Numbered from the stretch's first letter, positions 1 through 8,184 are shown. The stretch: 33,385 nucleotides of DNA from Crocinitomix sp. (GCA_013138735.1 WTCE01000125.1:1-33385); one strand, 5' to 3'. Made by a program: numbers and translations. The notes: generated from the letters alone by a model not told the origin.

Positions 1-111
1 GATTTTGAAAAAAGTAGAGCCCAGAAAAATCCGAGCCCTACGCAGGATAGAATAAATCTTCCTTTAGAAGTTTAAAAATAATCATATTTTTATTAGGATA
101 TTAACACAGAA

Positions 112-180
112 TCTCGATACTATTTTAATTAATCTTGCTTCGCTCGATTAATTAAAATCACTCGAACTGACGCTTCTATT
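112..180. repeat. REP-like palindromic intergenic element
   Basis: A perfect 13-bp inverted repeat, ATTTTAATTAATC at 122-134 and its complement at 146-158, closes on an 11-nt loop containing GCTTCGC. Flanking pieces (TCTCGATAC before, CTCGAACTGACG after) resemble dispersed palindromic elements common in Bacteroidota intergenic DNA. No T-run follows the stem, so it is not a simple terminator. Nothing else is seen in 1-279. Confidence 0.55.
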
Positions 181-279
181 GACAAATTAGGATGTTTGAG
201 GTTGGTGTTTTTGAGGCGGATAATTGATGTGGTTTTGCGAATAATAAACGAGGGAATTCGTTTCATGTAAGGAGACAAT

Positions 280-960
280 TTACTCTATTCCAAATTCAAG
301 CAAATCATAATAAATCTCACTGCCTTTTTGAATGTCGGTAGTATCTGAATTGTCGATTTCTAGGTTTTTAAAAACGGATTTTATTCTACCGATATGACTT
401 GCATAAACGCTATAATTTCGCTTAAAATCAATGAATGAAGTAAAGTTTTCTTTTTCTACAATTACCGTTGAATCATACGTCACTCCGTCAACCGTATAAG
501 GTTCGTAAATATTTTCATAATAACATTCTAACGAAGGTTCATTATTTAATGCATTACAATCCCAAGTACGGTTATAGGCAATAGCGAAAATCATACTAAT
601 TTGCCGATCATTTTCGCCCACAACCTCTCCAGTTGATGCCGTTCTTTTTTGAGTCCAAATATCTTGAATGGCCCAATCTTCGGTTTCATCTGTGCGGATA
701 TAACGTTTTAGTTTTTGAATGGTATCTCCTTCTCCATCAACTAAAGTTTCTGCAATTACTTCTTTAATTTGAAATCGATTTGTATCGTGTGCGGGTTCAA
801 TTTCTAGATCATGAAAAATATCAACTACATCATAAACTACATAATGTCCTTCTTCAATTGGAAAATATTCATAGCCGTAATTAATCGAATTGTCGACGGG
901 GTCTTTTTTACAAGCAAATAGACTTATTAAAACAATGCATAAGATAACTCCCTTCTTCAT
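280..960 (-). CDS. Putative lipoprotein, function unknown
   Basis: The protein has 226 residues when the Met of MKKGVILCIVLISLF is taken as start. I prefer this start over one six codons upstream because it places a normal signal peptide at the N-terminus. A type II signal peptide ends in a lipobox LFAC with Cys17 as the lipidation site, followed by KKDP. The mature part is acidic, has no visible membrane segment, and contains a Cys pair near positions 135-145. It should be a periplasmic or outer-membrane-anchored lipoprotein. I do not recognise the family. It is the last of four same-strand genes, 36 nt after the preceding one, so it is probably co-transcribed with hisS and hutH without an obvious functional link. 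Confidence 0.8.
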   Translation of the reverse strand: MKKGVILCIVLISLFACKKDPVDNSINYGYEYFPIEEGHYVVYDVVDIFHDLEIEPAHDTNRFQIKEVIAETLVDGEGDTIQKLKRYIRTDETEDWAIQDIWTQKRTASTGEVVGENDRQISMIFAIAYNRTWDCNALNNEPSLECYYENIYEPYTVDGVTYDSTVIVEKENFTSFIDFKRNYSVYASHIGRIKSVFKNLEIDNSDTTDIQKGSEIYYDLLEFGIE

Positions 961-996
961 ATATTCTATAGACGCCATAACACTCGGAATAGTTTG

Positions 997-1470
997 TTAT
1001 GACATTTTTTTTAGTTGCGTTCCGTATAGGATAACGAATAGCATTGAAAATACTACTGAGATAGTGATTAAAATTGTACCAAATGTCAATCCGTGGAAAT
1101 AATAGACCCAATAACCAACGGAGATAAGACTGTAAATGATGTACAAATGAAAACCTAATTTACGCAGTTGGAACATCATAAACACACCAATTAATCCAAT
1201 AATTAAAGCCACAAAATTAATGACAACCATAGCTGTGAAATTCTCAGATGAGATATTTAACATGGTTACTGAATCTTCAATCATCCACGGAGCAGCCTCA
1301 ATGGCTTCTGGTGTTTGACTTTCTATGAGAATTATTTTTTGTGCGCGGATATCAGCCTCCGTTAAACGGCCTGTATTAAGCTCTGTAAACGAGTTCCATA
1401 TTGCGATCACCATCCAAACCCATGAAAGAATGCATAATGCCGTTAATCCATTTGATCTTGCTTTTTCCAT
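997..1470 (-). CDS. Four-helix integral membrane protein, unknown function
   Basis: This 157-aa protein has about four hydrophobic segments, near residues 9-26, 79-100, 105-125 and 128-150. A polar, acidic loop of about 50 residues lies between the first and second. The C-terminus is short and basic (QLKKMS), so it is probably cytoplasmic. The start codon lies 1 nt past the hutH stop codon, which suggests translational coupling in an operon. The general look resembles small Bacteroidota membrane proteins with no assigned role. No catalytic motif is visible and I do not assign a function. Confidence 0.75.
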   Translation of the reverse strand: MEKARSNGLTALCILSWVWMVIAIWNSFTELNTGRLTEADIRAQKIILIESQTPEAIEAAPWMIEDSVTMLNISSENFTAMVVINFVALIIGLIGVFMMFQLRKLGFHLYIIYSLISVGYWVYYFHGLTFGTILITISVVFSMLFVILYGTQLKKMS

Positions 1471-1471
1471 A

Positions 1472-2962
1472 CTAGTTTAATTCAATGGTTTTAACAAACT
1501 GAATTGATTTTTCAATTTCAGGTTGCATGAACTTGTCATTCTCAACGAAAGGTACAATTTTTCTATAGTTTTCGACCAAGTTTTCAATTAACTCACTCGA
1601 TTTTAAAGGACGTCTAAAGTTTAAAGCTTGTGCTCCGTTAAACAGTTCTATCCCCAATATTTTTTCTAAATTCTCTACAATTCTAAAACATTTTGTGGCC
1701 GCATTTGCTCCCATGCTCACATGATCTTCTTGCCCATTTGAAGATTCGATAGAATCAACCGAAGCAGGGGTTGCCAATTGTTTATTTTGACTGACTACTG
1801 AGGCCGCAGCATATTGCGGAATCATAAAACCAGAATTAATCCCTGGATTTGCCACTAAAAAAGCAGGCAAACCTCTATTTCCGCCAATCAATTTATAGGT
1901 TCTTCTTTCAGAAATATTTCCTAGTTCAGCCAAAGCAATCCCCATTAAGTCGAGTGTTATTGCAAGCGGTTGACCATGAAAATTACCAGCAGATATAATT
2001 TCATCCGTATCTGGAAAAATGGTTGGATTATCTGTTACGGCGTTTATTTCTCTTTCAAAAATTGTTGTTGCATATTCAATGGCATCCTTTGAAGCACCGT
2101 GTACTTGCGGAATACATCTGAATGAATAAGGATCTTGCACATGTGCCTTTTCCTGCTCAATGATTTGACTGCCGGCTAATATTTCGCGCATTTGTTTTGC
2201 CGTTTCAATCTGGCCTTTTTGCTTCCGAACCGCATTCACATTATGAAAAAACGGATTCGGTCTCGCATCATAACCTTCGACAGAAATGGCACCAATAACA
2301 TCTGCCGCATTTGACAATTGATGGGCATGCATTAAGATCCAAATACCATAAGCACTCATGAACTGCGTACCATTCAATAAAGCCAAACCTTCTTTCGATT
2401 TTAAAGCCAAAGGCTGCCAATTCATTTTTTTAAGCATTTCAGCCGCGGTCATTAATTCACCTTTAACATACACATTTCCTTCGCCCAATAATGGCAATGA
2501 CATATGCGCCAAAGGAGCTAAATCGCCTGATGCACCAAGGGAACCTTGTTGATATATGACGGGTGTAATATCATTATTATAAAAATCTAAAAGACGTTGC
2601 GCCGTTTCCAATTGGATGCCCGAATGTCCGTAAGATAATCCTTGAACTTTCAAGAATAGCATGAGTTTAACAATTGCTGCAGGAACTTCTTCACCAATAC
2701 CACAAGCGTGCGAAATCACTAAATTGCGTTGTAATTTCCCTAAATCTTCGTTGGAAATAACGGTATCACAAAGCGATCCAAAGCCTGTATTAATGCCATA
2801 AAAAACGTGCGTTCCTCCTGCCATTTTATCATCCAAATATTGGCGACATTTTGTAATTCTTGCTGTAGCAGCATCAGAAAGTTTTAATGTTGCCTGTGAG
2901 GCTAGAATTTCTTTGACTTTATCAATCGATAAATGGTTGTCGTCAATATGGTGTTCTGTCAT
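1472..2962 (-). CDS. hutH: Histidine ammonia-lyase
   Basis: The enzyme deaminates L-histidine to trans-urocanate, the first step of histidine degradation, in the cytoplasm. The 496-aa length fits the family (about 500-510). The residues that form the MIO electrophile are Ala144-Ser145-Gly146, inside GSLGASGDLAPLAHMSLP. The substrate-pocket motif YGINTGFG is at about 55-62. The motif NLVISHACG with His85 is the histidine-type signature; tyrosine/phenylalanine lyases carry other residues there. Its start is 1 nt after the hisS stop, so the two genes are surely co-transcribed. Odd point: no other hut gene (hutU, hutI, hutG) is nearby. A lyase acting on another aromatic amino acid is possible but less likely given His85. 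Confidence 0.93.
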   Translation of the reverse strand: MTEHHIDDNHLSIDKVKEILASQATLKLSDAATARITKCRQYLDDKMAGGTHVFYGINTGFGSLCDTVISNEDLGKLQRNLVISHACGIGEEVPAAIVKLMLFLKVQGLSYGHSGIQLETAQRLLDFYNNDITPVIYQQGSLGASGDLAPLAHMSLPLLGEGNVYVKGELMTAAEMLKKMNWQPLALKSKEGLALLNGTQFMSAYGIWILMHAHQLSNAADVIGAISVEGYDARPNPFFHNVNAVRKQKGQIETAKQMREILAGSQIIEQEKAHVQDPYSFRCIPQVHGASKDAIEYATTIFEREINAVTDNPTIFPDTDEIISAGNFHGQPLAITLDLMGIALAELGNISERRTYKLIGGNRGLPAFLVANPGINSGFMIPQYAAASVVSQNKQLATPASVDSIESSNGQEDHVSMGANAATKCFRIVENLEKILGIELFNGAQALNFRRPLKSSELIENLVENYRKIVPFVENDKFMQPEIEKSIQFVKTIELN

Positions 2963-2963
2963 C

Positions 2964-4328
2964 TTAAATGCGATTTAAAAATACGTCTGTAGCAATCGTT
3001 TCTTGTTCACCCGATTCCATATTCTTAATGGTTAGGGTATTATTTTCAATTTCTTGCGAGCCTAAGATAATGACAAAAGGAATACCGCGATCATTTGCGT
3101 ATTTCATTTGCTTTTTCATTCCTTTTGCGCTCGGGTAAACTTCGCATGAAATATTTTTATCGCGGATATTTTTTGCAAGGCGCATACAATGTCCTTGTTC
3201 TTCTTCTCCAAAATTGATGAATAAATATTCTGTTGTTGTTAAAACTGATTTTGGAAATAAATCCAACTCTGTCATCACATCATAAATTCTATCGGCTCCA
3301 AAAGAAATACCAACTCCTGACATTCCTTTCAAACCAAACAAAGCTGTTAAGTCGTCATAACGTCCACCTCCGCAAATGCTTCCCATGTTCACATTATTGG
3401 CCGTTACTTCAAATATGGCGCCTGTGTAGTAGTTTAATCCGCGTGCTAATGTTACTTCAAATTCAATTTTGGCTTTATTTAAGCCTAGTGTTTTTACATT
3501 GTCTAATACGTATCGCAACTCTTCAATTCCTTTCAATCCCGTTTCAGAATCTGCCAAATAAGTGCTTAGCATATCTAAGTTGGCATCATTGTCTCCAGAA
3601 AGATCAAATAAAGGATCAATTTTAGCTATTGCGGTTTCGCTCACTTCTCGTTCACGCAATTCTTTTATAACGCCTTCTTTTCCAATTTTATCTAATTTAT
3701 CTATGGCAACGGTAATCGGAATCAATTTTTCAGACTCGCCACAAACCTCAGCAATTCCAGATAAAATTTTGCGATTATTAATTTTGATCGAAAAATCTGG
3801 CAATCCTAATTTTGAAAGTACCTCATCAAAAATTTGAACCAATTCAATTTCATATAAGAGTGAATCGCTTCCTACAACATCCGCATCACATTGATAAAAC
3901 TCGCGGTAGCGTCCTCTAGCTGGTCGATCTCCTCTCCAAACAGGTTGAATTTGGAATCGCTTAAAAGGAAAAGATAATTCATTTTGATTTTGCACAACAA
4001 ACCGCGCAAATGGCACAGTTAAATCATATCGCAAGGCTTTATCAGAAATTGAATTTGCAAAGCGTCCAAGCTTACCTTCTTCAATGGCTGTTGTATCTGC
4101 TTTTTTCAAACTGTCTCCTAAATTTAGGACACGAAAAATCAAACGATCTCCTTCTTCCCCATATTTCCCCATCAAGGTTTCCGTTTTCTCAATACAAGGC
4201 GTTTCTATTGGTGAAAAACCGTATTTCTCAAAAACAGTTTTGATGGTTGAAAAGATATAATTCCGCTTTACCATTGTTGCAGGTAAAAAATCGCGGGTTC
4301 CTTTTAAGATGGAAGGTTTGCTACTCAT
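2964..4328 (-). CDS. hisS: Histidyl-tRNA synthetase
   Basis: Class II aminoacyl-tRNA synthetase that charges tRNA-His; cytoplasmic and essential. The 454-aa protein shows the N-terminal GTRDFLP motif and motif 2 with RGDRPARGRYREFYQCDAD. The histidine-recognition segments LARGLNYYTGAIFE and SICGGGRYDDL are present, as is motif 3, GVGISFGADRI. A C-terminal anticodon-binding domain occupies roughly 360-454. It heads the minus-strand run hisS-hutH-membrane protein-lipoprotein with 1-nt gaps between the first three genes. No clear TAnnTTTG promoter was found in the 255-bp gap to the divergent cation transporter. Confidence 0.97.
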   Translation of the reverse strand: MSSKPSILKGTRDFLPATMVKRNYIFSTIKTVFEKYGFSPIETPCIEKTETLMGKYGEEGDRLIFRVLNLGDSLKKADTTAIEEGKLGRFANSISDKALRYDLTVPFARFVVQNQNELSFPFKRFQIQPVWRGDRPARGRYREFYQCDADVVGSDSLLYEIELVQIFDEVLSKLGLPDFSIKINNRKILSGIAEVCGESEKLIPITVAIDKLDKIGKEGVIKELREREVSETAIAKIDPLFDLSGDNDANLDMLSTYLADSETGLKGIEELRYVLDNVKTLGLNKAKIEFEVTLARGLNYYTGAIFEVTANNVNMGSICGGGRYDDLTALFGLKGMSGVGISFGADRIYDVMTELDLFPKSVLTTTEYLFINFGEEEQGHCMRLAKNIRDKNISCEVYPSAKGMKKQMKYANDRGIPFVIILGSQEIENNTLTIKNMESGEQETIATDVFLNRI

Positions 4329-4555
4329 ACTTTTTATAAATTATTGCTGTAAATTTAATTCGAATTATCGTTGTAAGCGCATATTTCTGATTGATATTTG
4401 AGTAGAAAATTTAAAATATATTGAAATCTCAAAAATCAATTCTTAAATGATAGCCATAAATCACAAGAAGCTAGAGCGTTTAACCGATTGGATTGATCAG
4501 TGCTATAACTGACCATTATCAGGGTTAACAGGAAGATTCGAGGCTTATAATCCCG

Positions 4556-4563
4556 TATATTTG
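4556..4563 (+). promoter_or_regulatory. Candidate -7 box TATATTTG
   Basis: An exact match to the Bacteroidota -7 consensus TAnnTTTG, ending 20 nt before the ATG of the cation diffusion facilitator. No convincing TTTG is present at the -33 distance. Confidence 0.55.
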
Positions 4564-4583
4564 TAAAATAGCTAATTTAGATA

Positions 4584-5483
4584 ATGTCCCATAATCACGA
4601 TCATAGTCATGCGACTAAAAACATTAAAGTTGCATTTTTCATTAATCTCATCTTTACCGTTTTTGAGATTATAGGTGGCATCTATACCAATAGTATTGCT
4701 ATAATTTCAGACGCCGTGCATGATTTGGGTGATAGTTTATCCTTAGGAACGGCCTGGTATCTTCAAAACAAATCTGAACAAAAACCGGACAAAAAATACT
4801 CTTTTGGTTATCGCCGCTTTTCCTTATTGGGTGCACTAATTAATAGTCTAGTACTTTTGGCTGGATCAATTTATGTCATTTACGAAGCCGTTGGACGATT
4901 CATTGAACCCGAGCATGCCGATCCGACCGGAATGTTATTATTTGCAATTGTTGGAATTGCTGTAAATGGCTACGCAGCTTGGAAATTAAGTAAGGGGAAA
5001 TCCATGAATGAAAAGGTAATCTCATGGCATTTATTGGAAGATGTTTTGGGATGGGTAGCCATTTTAATTGTTGCCATTGTCCTTCAATTTAAAGAAATTC
5101 TATATTTAGACCCTGCCCTATCCATCTTGATTACGCTTTATATTTTATGGAATTCTTTAAAGCGTCTGAAAGAAACCCTTTTTCTTTTTCTACAGGGTAC
5201 ACCAACAGAAGTTGATCATGAAAAAGTGGATGCCGAAATTTCAGCCATTAACGGAGTAGCATCCTTACATCATACGCACATTTGGTCATTAGATGGGGAA
5301 CATCACGTTTTTACCTCTCATGTGAAACTCGAAAAAATTGAACATATTGACCGGATTATTGAAATTAAAAAGCAAATTAAAGCCGTGCTAAACAATTACC
5401 CGTTTGAACATTATACAATTGAAACAGAGATGGAAAATGAGGATTGCGGCTTAATCAAAGAAAAAATTGAGAAAAAAGATTAA
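4584..5483 (+). CDS. Cation diffusion facilitator (Zn2+/heavy-metal efflux)
   Basis: A 299-aa CDF-family antiporter that exports divalent metals (typically Zn2+, Cd2+ or Co2+) against H+ across the inner membrane. It starts with a His-rich cytoplasmic tail (HNHDHSH). Six transmembrane segments follow, with metal-site residues Asp43, His46, Asp47 and Asp50 in SDAVHDLGDSLSLG and a matching HLLEDVLG motif in TM5. The C-terminal cytoplasmic domain (about 205-299) carries the HHTHIWSLDGEHH stretch typical of ZitB/CzcD-like members. The stop codon lies inside a heptanucleotide tandem repeat that runs up to the next gene. Metal specificity cannot be read with certainty. Confidence 0.92.
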   Translation: MSHNHDHSHATKNIKVAFFINLIFTVFEIIGGIYTNSIAIISDAVHDLGDSLSLGTAWYLQNKSEQKPDKKYSFGYRRFSLLGALINSLVLLAGSIYVIYEAVGRFIEPEHADPTGMLLFAIVGIAVNGYAAWKLSKGKSMNEKVISWHLLEDVLGWVAILIVAIVLQFKEILYLDPALSILITLYILWNSLKRLKETLFLFLQGTPTEVDHEKVDAEISAINGVASLHHTHIWSLDGEHHVFTSHVKLEKIEHIDRIIEIKKQIKAVLNNYPFEHYTIETEMENEDCGLIKEKIEKKD

Positions 5484-5502
5484 AGATTAAAGATTAAAGA
5501 TT
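5475..5502 (+). repeat. Heptanucleotide tandem repeat (AAAGATT)x4
   Basis: Four perfect copies of AAAGATT begin in the last codons of the cation transporter, contain its TAA stop, and end 3 nt before the ATG of the LOG-family gene. Adding or removing a unit would keep the upstream stop in place while changing the spacing in front of the downstream start. Confidence 0.85.
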
Positions 5503-5505
5503 AAT

Positions 5506-6087
5506 ATGAAAAGTATAACTGTTTTTTGCGGATCAAGTTCAGGTAATGACTCTAATTATGAATTAAGTGCATTTGCCGCAGGCCAGCATTTAGCTGCGGA
5601 AAACATTACCGTAATCTATGGTGGTGCGCAAATTGGTTTAATGGGGAAAGTAGCCGAAGGGGCTTTGCAAAACAAGGGGGAAGTCATTGGCGTTATTCCG
5701 CACTTTTTAAGTGGAAAGGAAATTTTGCATGAAGGTTTAACTGAACTGATTCAGGTGGATACAATGCACGAACGCAAAACGATCATGGCCGAAAAAAGTG
5801 ATGGATTTATAGCTCTACCTGGTGGTTTTGGAACTTTTGAAGAACTGTTTGAAATTCTAACTTGGGCGCAATTGGGCTTGCATCAAAAACCAATTGGAAT
5901 ATTAAATATTGATGGATTTTATGACGATTTGCTTGAAATGATTCAAAAAATGGTGGATAAGGGTTTTTTAAAAACAATCAATCAGGATATGCTCTTAAAA
6001 AGTGGATCAATAGCTGATTTAGTGACGCAAATGCGAAGCTATAAAGCACCAGATGTTCCTAAATGGATAAAATCGGATGAAACATAA
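5506..6087 (+). CDS. LOG-family protein (TIGR00730, nucleotide 5'-monophosphate phosphoribohydrolase type)
   Basis: A 193-aa Rossmann-fold protein of the LOG family. Members hydrolyse nucleoside 5'-monophosphates to base and ribose 5-phosphate, some acting on cytokinin ribotides. The diagnostic PGGFGTFEE motif begins at Pro105 and is preceded by MHERKTIM, which supplies the conserved Arg and Lys. The N-terminal VFCGSSSG and VYGGAQIGLMG phosphate-binding loops are intact. The length is typical (about 190-195). It lies 22 nt after the cation transporter in the same direction and probably shares its transcript. Biological substrate in this organism is unknown; it may be a general nucleotide-salvage or house-cleaning enzyme. 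Confidence 0.93.
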   Translation: MKSITVFCGSSSGNDSNYELSAFAAGQHLAAENITVIYGGAQIGLMGKVAEGALQNKGEVIGVIPHFLSGKEILHEGLTELIQVDTMHERKTIMAEKSDGFIALPGGFGTFEELFEILTWAQLGLHQKPIGILNIDGFYDDLLEMIQKMVDKGFLKTINQDMLLKSGSIADLVTQMRSYKAPDVPKWIKSDET

Positions 6088-6110
6088 GCCATGTTCTACT
6101 GACTTATTCT

Positions 6111-6118
6111 TAAATTTG
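6111..6118 (+). promoter_or_regulatory. Candidate -7 box TAAATTTG
   Basis: Exact TAnnTTTG match ending 16 nt before the ATG at 6135; this predicts a leader of roughly 10 nt. No good -33 partner. Confidence 0.5.
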
Positions 6119-6134
6119 CACAAATTTCTTTGAG

Positions 6135-6845
6135 ATGGATAAATTGAAAAATCGGATAAAATACTTTGCAATAGGCATGAGCATTGGCGCAATATTCGTG
6201 TATTTTATGTTTGGCAATCGTGGATGCGCATGGCTTCCCGAAAATCGTGTTAAAAACATGATTGGTGAAAAAGAGATTGTAGTTGGAGATAGTATTTTGG
6301 CGGTAATGAACTGCATAGGACTAAACAACGACGACATTTACGACTTATTGAAAGATAGTGGTGAAGTAGAATTCTCTGAAAGTGAGACGCAAACATTGCC
6401 AAAAACCTATTATATTGAAGGATATAAGGACGATCTTTTATACTGGGCAAAATTTGCTTTGTATGAAGAAAAAGATTTGGCTGAAGTAACAGAAGTATTT
6501 GTAGAAGATGCGCGTTCTTGTGATATAAACGTCACCAACGAGTTTTTTTCAACCATGCCATTGCCCCACAAAGATGTTATTTCGATTATAGAATCGCATG
6601 AATTTAGAATTTTGGAAGAGGCCGAATGTCATATGGAGTTTTATGGCATTTCAGAAGAGGATCTGTTTGAATTTCACAAAACTGCGGTTATTAATATTGA
6701 AAGATCTGAACCAAGAAAATTACCAAACCCATTTTATATTATGAACGGGAAACTTAATAATAAAGCGTTCAGTGTAAAATATATTATCGGTGACAATCGG
6801 ACAAGAATACATTCGATCGTAGGTGAAAATCCAACCGATTGTTAG
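6135..6845 (+). CDS. Membrane-anchored protein with two DUF4258-like repeats
   Basis: A 236-aa protein with one N-terminal membrane anchor (about residues 9-25) followed by GNRGCAWLPENRVKNMI, an opening I associate with Bacteroidota DUF4258 proteins. The rest appears to be an internal duplication. Residues of about 37-120 contain GLNNDDIYDLLK, then LPKTYYIEG. Residues of about 148-230 contain GISEEDLFEFHK, then LPNPFYIMNG, in the same order and spacing. Each unit ends in a strand-rich segment. The soluble part is presumably periplasmic. The DUF4258 relation is recalled from motif shape, not tested. No catalytic residues can be named. Confidence 0.75.
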   Translation: MDKLKNRIKYFAIGMSIGAIFVYFMFGNRGCAWLPENRVKNMIGEKEIVVGDSILAVMNCIGLNNDDIYDLLKDSGEVEFSESETQTLPKTYYIEGYKDDLLYWAKFALYEEKDLAEVTEVFVEDARSCDINVTNEFFSTMPLPHKDVISIIESHEFRILEEAECHMEFYGISEEDLFEFHKTAVINIERSEPRKLPNPFYIMNGKLNNKAFSVKYIIGDNRTRIHSIVGENPTDC

Positions 6846-6903
6846 CAACACTATTGACAAATACAAAATAGTAGACCGTCAGAAATAAGCTAAACAAAAA
6901 TAC

Positions 6904-7206
6904 ATGGGATTATTATCAAATTTATTTGGAGGAGGGAAAAAAGCACGAGTTGAAGCACTTCTTGCAAAAGGAGCGGTAATTATAGACGTTCGGAACCCAG
7001 GAGAATTTGCTGCCAGAAATCATAAAGGCTCTATTAATATTCCTTTGCAGCAAATTGGTCAAAAAATGAATCAAATTAAGGCACATAAAAAACCAATTGT
7101 AGTTTGTTGTGCAAGCGGCATGCGCAGTGCAAAAGCTAAAAGCATGATTGCCAATGCTGGAATGGAAGTCGAAAATGCTGGCGGTTGGCGCGCTTTAGAA
7201 AAATAA
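6904..7206 (+). CDS. Single-domain rhodanese-like protein
   Basis: A 100-aa rhodanese domain, the size of PspE/GlpE-type sulfurtransferases that move sulfane sulfur to thiols or cyanide. IIDVRNPGEFAARNHKGSINIP gives the CH2A-like start. The active-site loop CASGMRS has the persulfide-forming Cys69, with another Cys (68) directly before it. No signal peptide is present; the N-terminal MGLLSNLFGGGKK is a common opening in Bacteroidota homologues. It is followed after 3 nt by a 58-aa membrane protein with a C-terminal Cys pair. That pairing suggests a role in membrane-linked sulfur or thiol chemistry, which is inference. Confidence 0.9.
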   Translation: MGLLSNLFGGGKKARVEALLAKGAVIIDVRNPGEFAARNHKGSINIPLQQIGQKMNQIKAHKKPIVVCCASGMRSAKAKSMIANAGMEVENAGGWRALEK

Positions 7207-7209
7207 AAT

Positions 7210-7386
7210 ATGCAAAGTTTACTTAGAAACTGGTCTCTTGTTCGCATCATTAAAGTTGGTGTTGGATTGGCATGTTTGATCAGTTTTCCAAAACATGAAG
7301 AATTCATAATTGTATTTGTTGGCTTATACTTGTTGGTTAATGGCTTATTAAATGCTGGGTGCAACAACAACAATTGCGCAACTTAA
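7210..7386 (+). CDS. Small membrane protein (DUF2892/YgaP-TM-like) with C-terminal CxxxxC
   Basis: A 58-aa reading frame starts 3 nt after the rhodanese stop and ends in a TAATG overlap with the next gene. It begins NWSLVRIIKVGVGL, has two hydrophobic stretches (about 15-27 and 32-48), and ends GCNNNNCAT with a Cys pair at 51 and 56. This matches the pattern of small Bacteroidota proteins (NW..R..R...G, two helices, GC....C at the end) found beside rhodanese or thioredoxin genes. They are related to the membrane half of YgaP-type rhodaneses. I infer that the rhodanese and this peptide work as a split equivalent of YgaP. Confidence 0.75.
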   Translation: MQSLLRNWSLVRIIKVGVGLACLISFPKHEEFIIVFVGLYLLVNGLLNAGCNNNNCAT

Positions 7387-7961
7387 TGGATGATTTAAAA
7401 GAGGCACTCGATTCAAGCTCAATCACAGATTCTGTAGCGGATATAACTTACCACAACGGTTATACCTTTAGTTTCGGTTTACGTGTTGCTATTAGTTTTT
7501 TAGGATTGTTTGGTTTATTTGCCATTTTAAGTGGAGGCCCCGGTTATATTCTTGGTCCGCCCATTGTGTTTTTTACCATTTACGCGCATACTTCGACTTT
7601 TGGAACGGACGTTTCGTTTAGCAATAATTACATTCGAGAATACTCTAAATCATTTTGGTTTAAACGCGGAAAATGGAAAACAACGGTATTACTTCCTGAT
7701 ATCACGATTCTAAAAATGGGTAAGTCTATTGGTGTGAATCATGTGTATAGCGAAAAAACTGCACAGGTTACAAAAACCGTTTATTCTGTTTGGGTTTTAA
7801 GTGCCAATCACCGAAAGCGGGTCTTAATTCGTGAAACTGAATCTGCAGCCAAATGTTATGAAGTAGCAGTTTATTTGTCTGAAAAAATGGGCAAGAATTT
7901 GGTGGATTTTAATCCGGTTATTTCACAAGCTACTCGGGCTAAGCGATACGAGAGGCATTGA
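7386..7961 (+). CDS. Membrane protein with N-terminal hydrophobic hairpin, unknown function
   Basis: A 191-aa protein when started at the ATG of the TAATG stop-start overlap with the preceding gene. An upstream in-frame ATG at 7359 would overlap that gene by 28 nt and is less likely. Two adjacent hydrophobic segments, about residues 28-45 and 48-65, form a hairpin. A soluble C-terminal domain of some 120 residues follows, rich in beta-type segments and basic near the end (ATRAKRYERH). It looks like a PH-domain-style membrane protein, but I do not recognise it. Translational coupling places it in the rhodanese operon. Confidence 0.7.
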   Translation: MDDLKEALDSSSITDSVADITYHNGYTFSFGLRVAISFLGLFGLFAILSGGPGYILGPPIVFFTIYAHTSTFGTDVSFSNNYIREYSKSFWFKRGKWKTTVLLPDITILKMGKSIGVNHVYSEKTAQVTKTVYSVWVLSANHRKRVLIRETESAAKCYEVAVYLSEKMGKNLVDFNPVISQATRAKRYERH

Positions 7962-7986
7962 TTTATAGTCGTTAGTCTCTAGTATG

Positions 7987-8048
7987 TTGGATATTGGATA
8001 TTGGATATTGGATATTGGATATTGGATATTGGATATTGGATATTGGAT
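7987..8048. repeat. Heptanucleotide tandem repeat (TTGGATA)x8.9
   Basis: Eight perfect copies of TTGGATA plus a six-base ninth copy. The array lies between a membrane protein gene (stop at 7961) and the promoter of a T9SS secreted protein (ATG at 8218). The perfection of the copies suggests recent expansion by slippage. Confidence 0.97.
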
Positions 8049-8184
8049 TATGAAAACTAAAACGGAACACTGAGGTGCACGCAGTACAAAACTCGCCTTG
8101 CTATGCTGTAGCTTCGCGAAGGCAATGAAGTGTGAATTTTGAATTTAGCCCGAAAATTTGCGGTTTCACAACTTTTAATATCAC

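Noticed and set aside
7359-7385. Upstream ATG for the 191-aa membrane protein.
   Set aside because: It would overlap the 58-aa gene by 28 nt, whereas the ATG at 7386 forms a standard TAATG coupling.
7987-8048. Possible CRISPR array from the repetitive look.
   Set aside because: Units are 7 bp, contiguous and without spacers; a simple tandem repeat. No cas genes are present.
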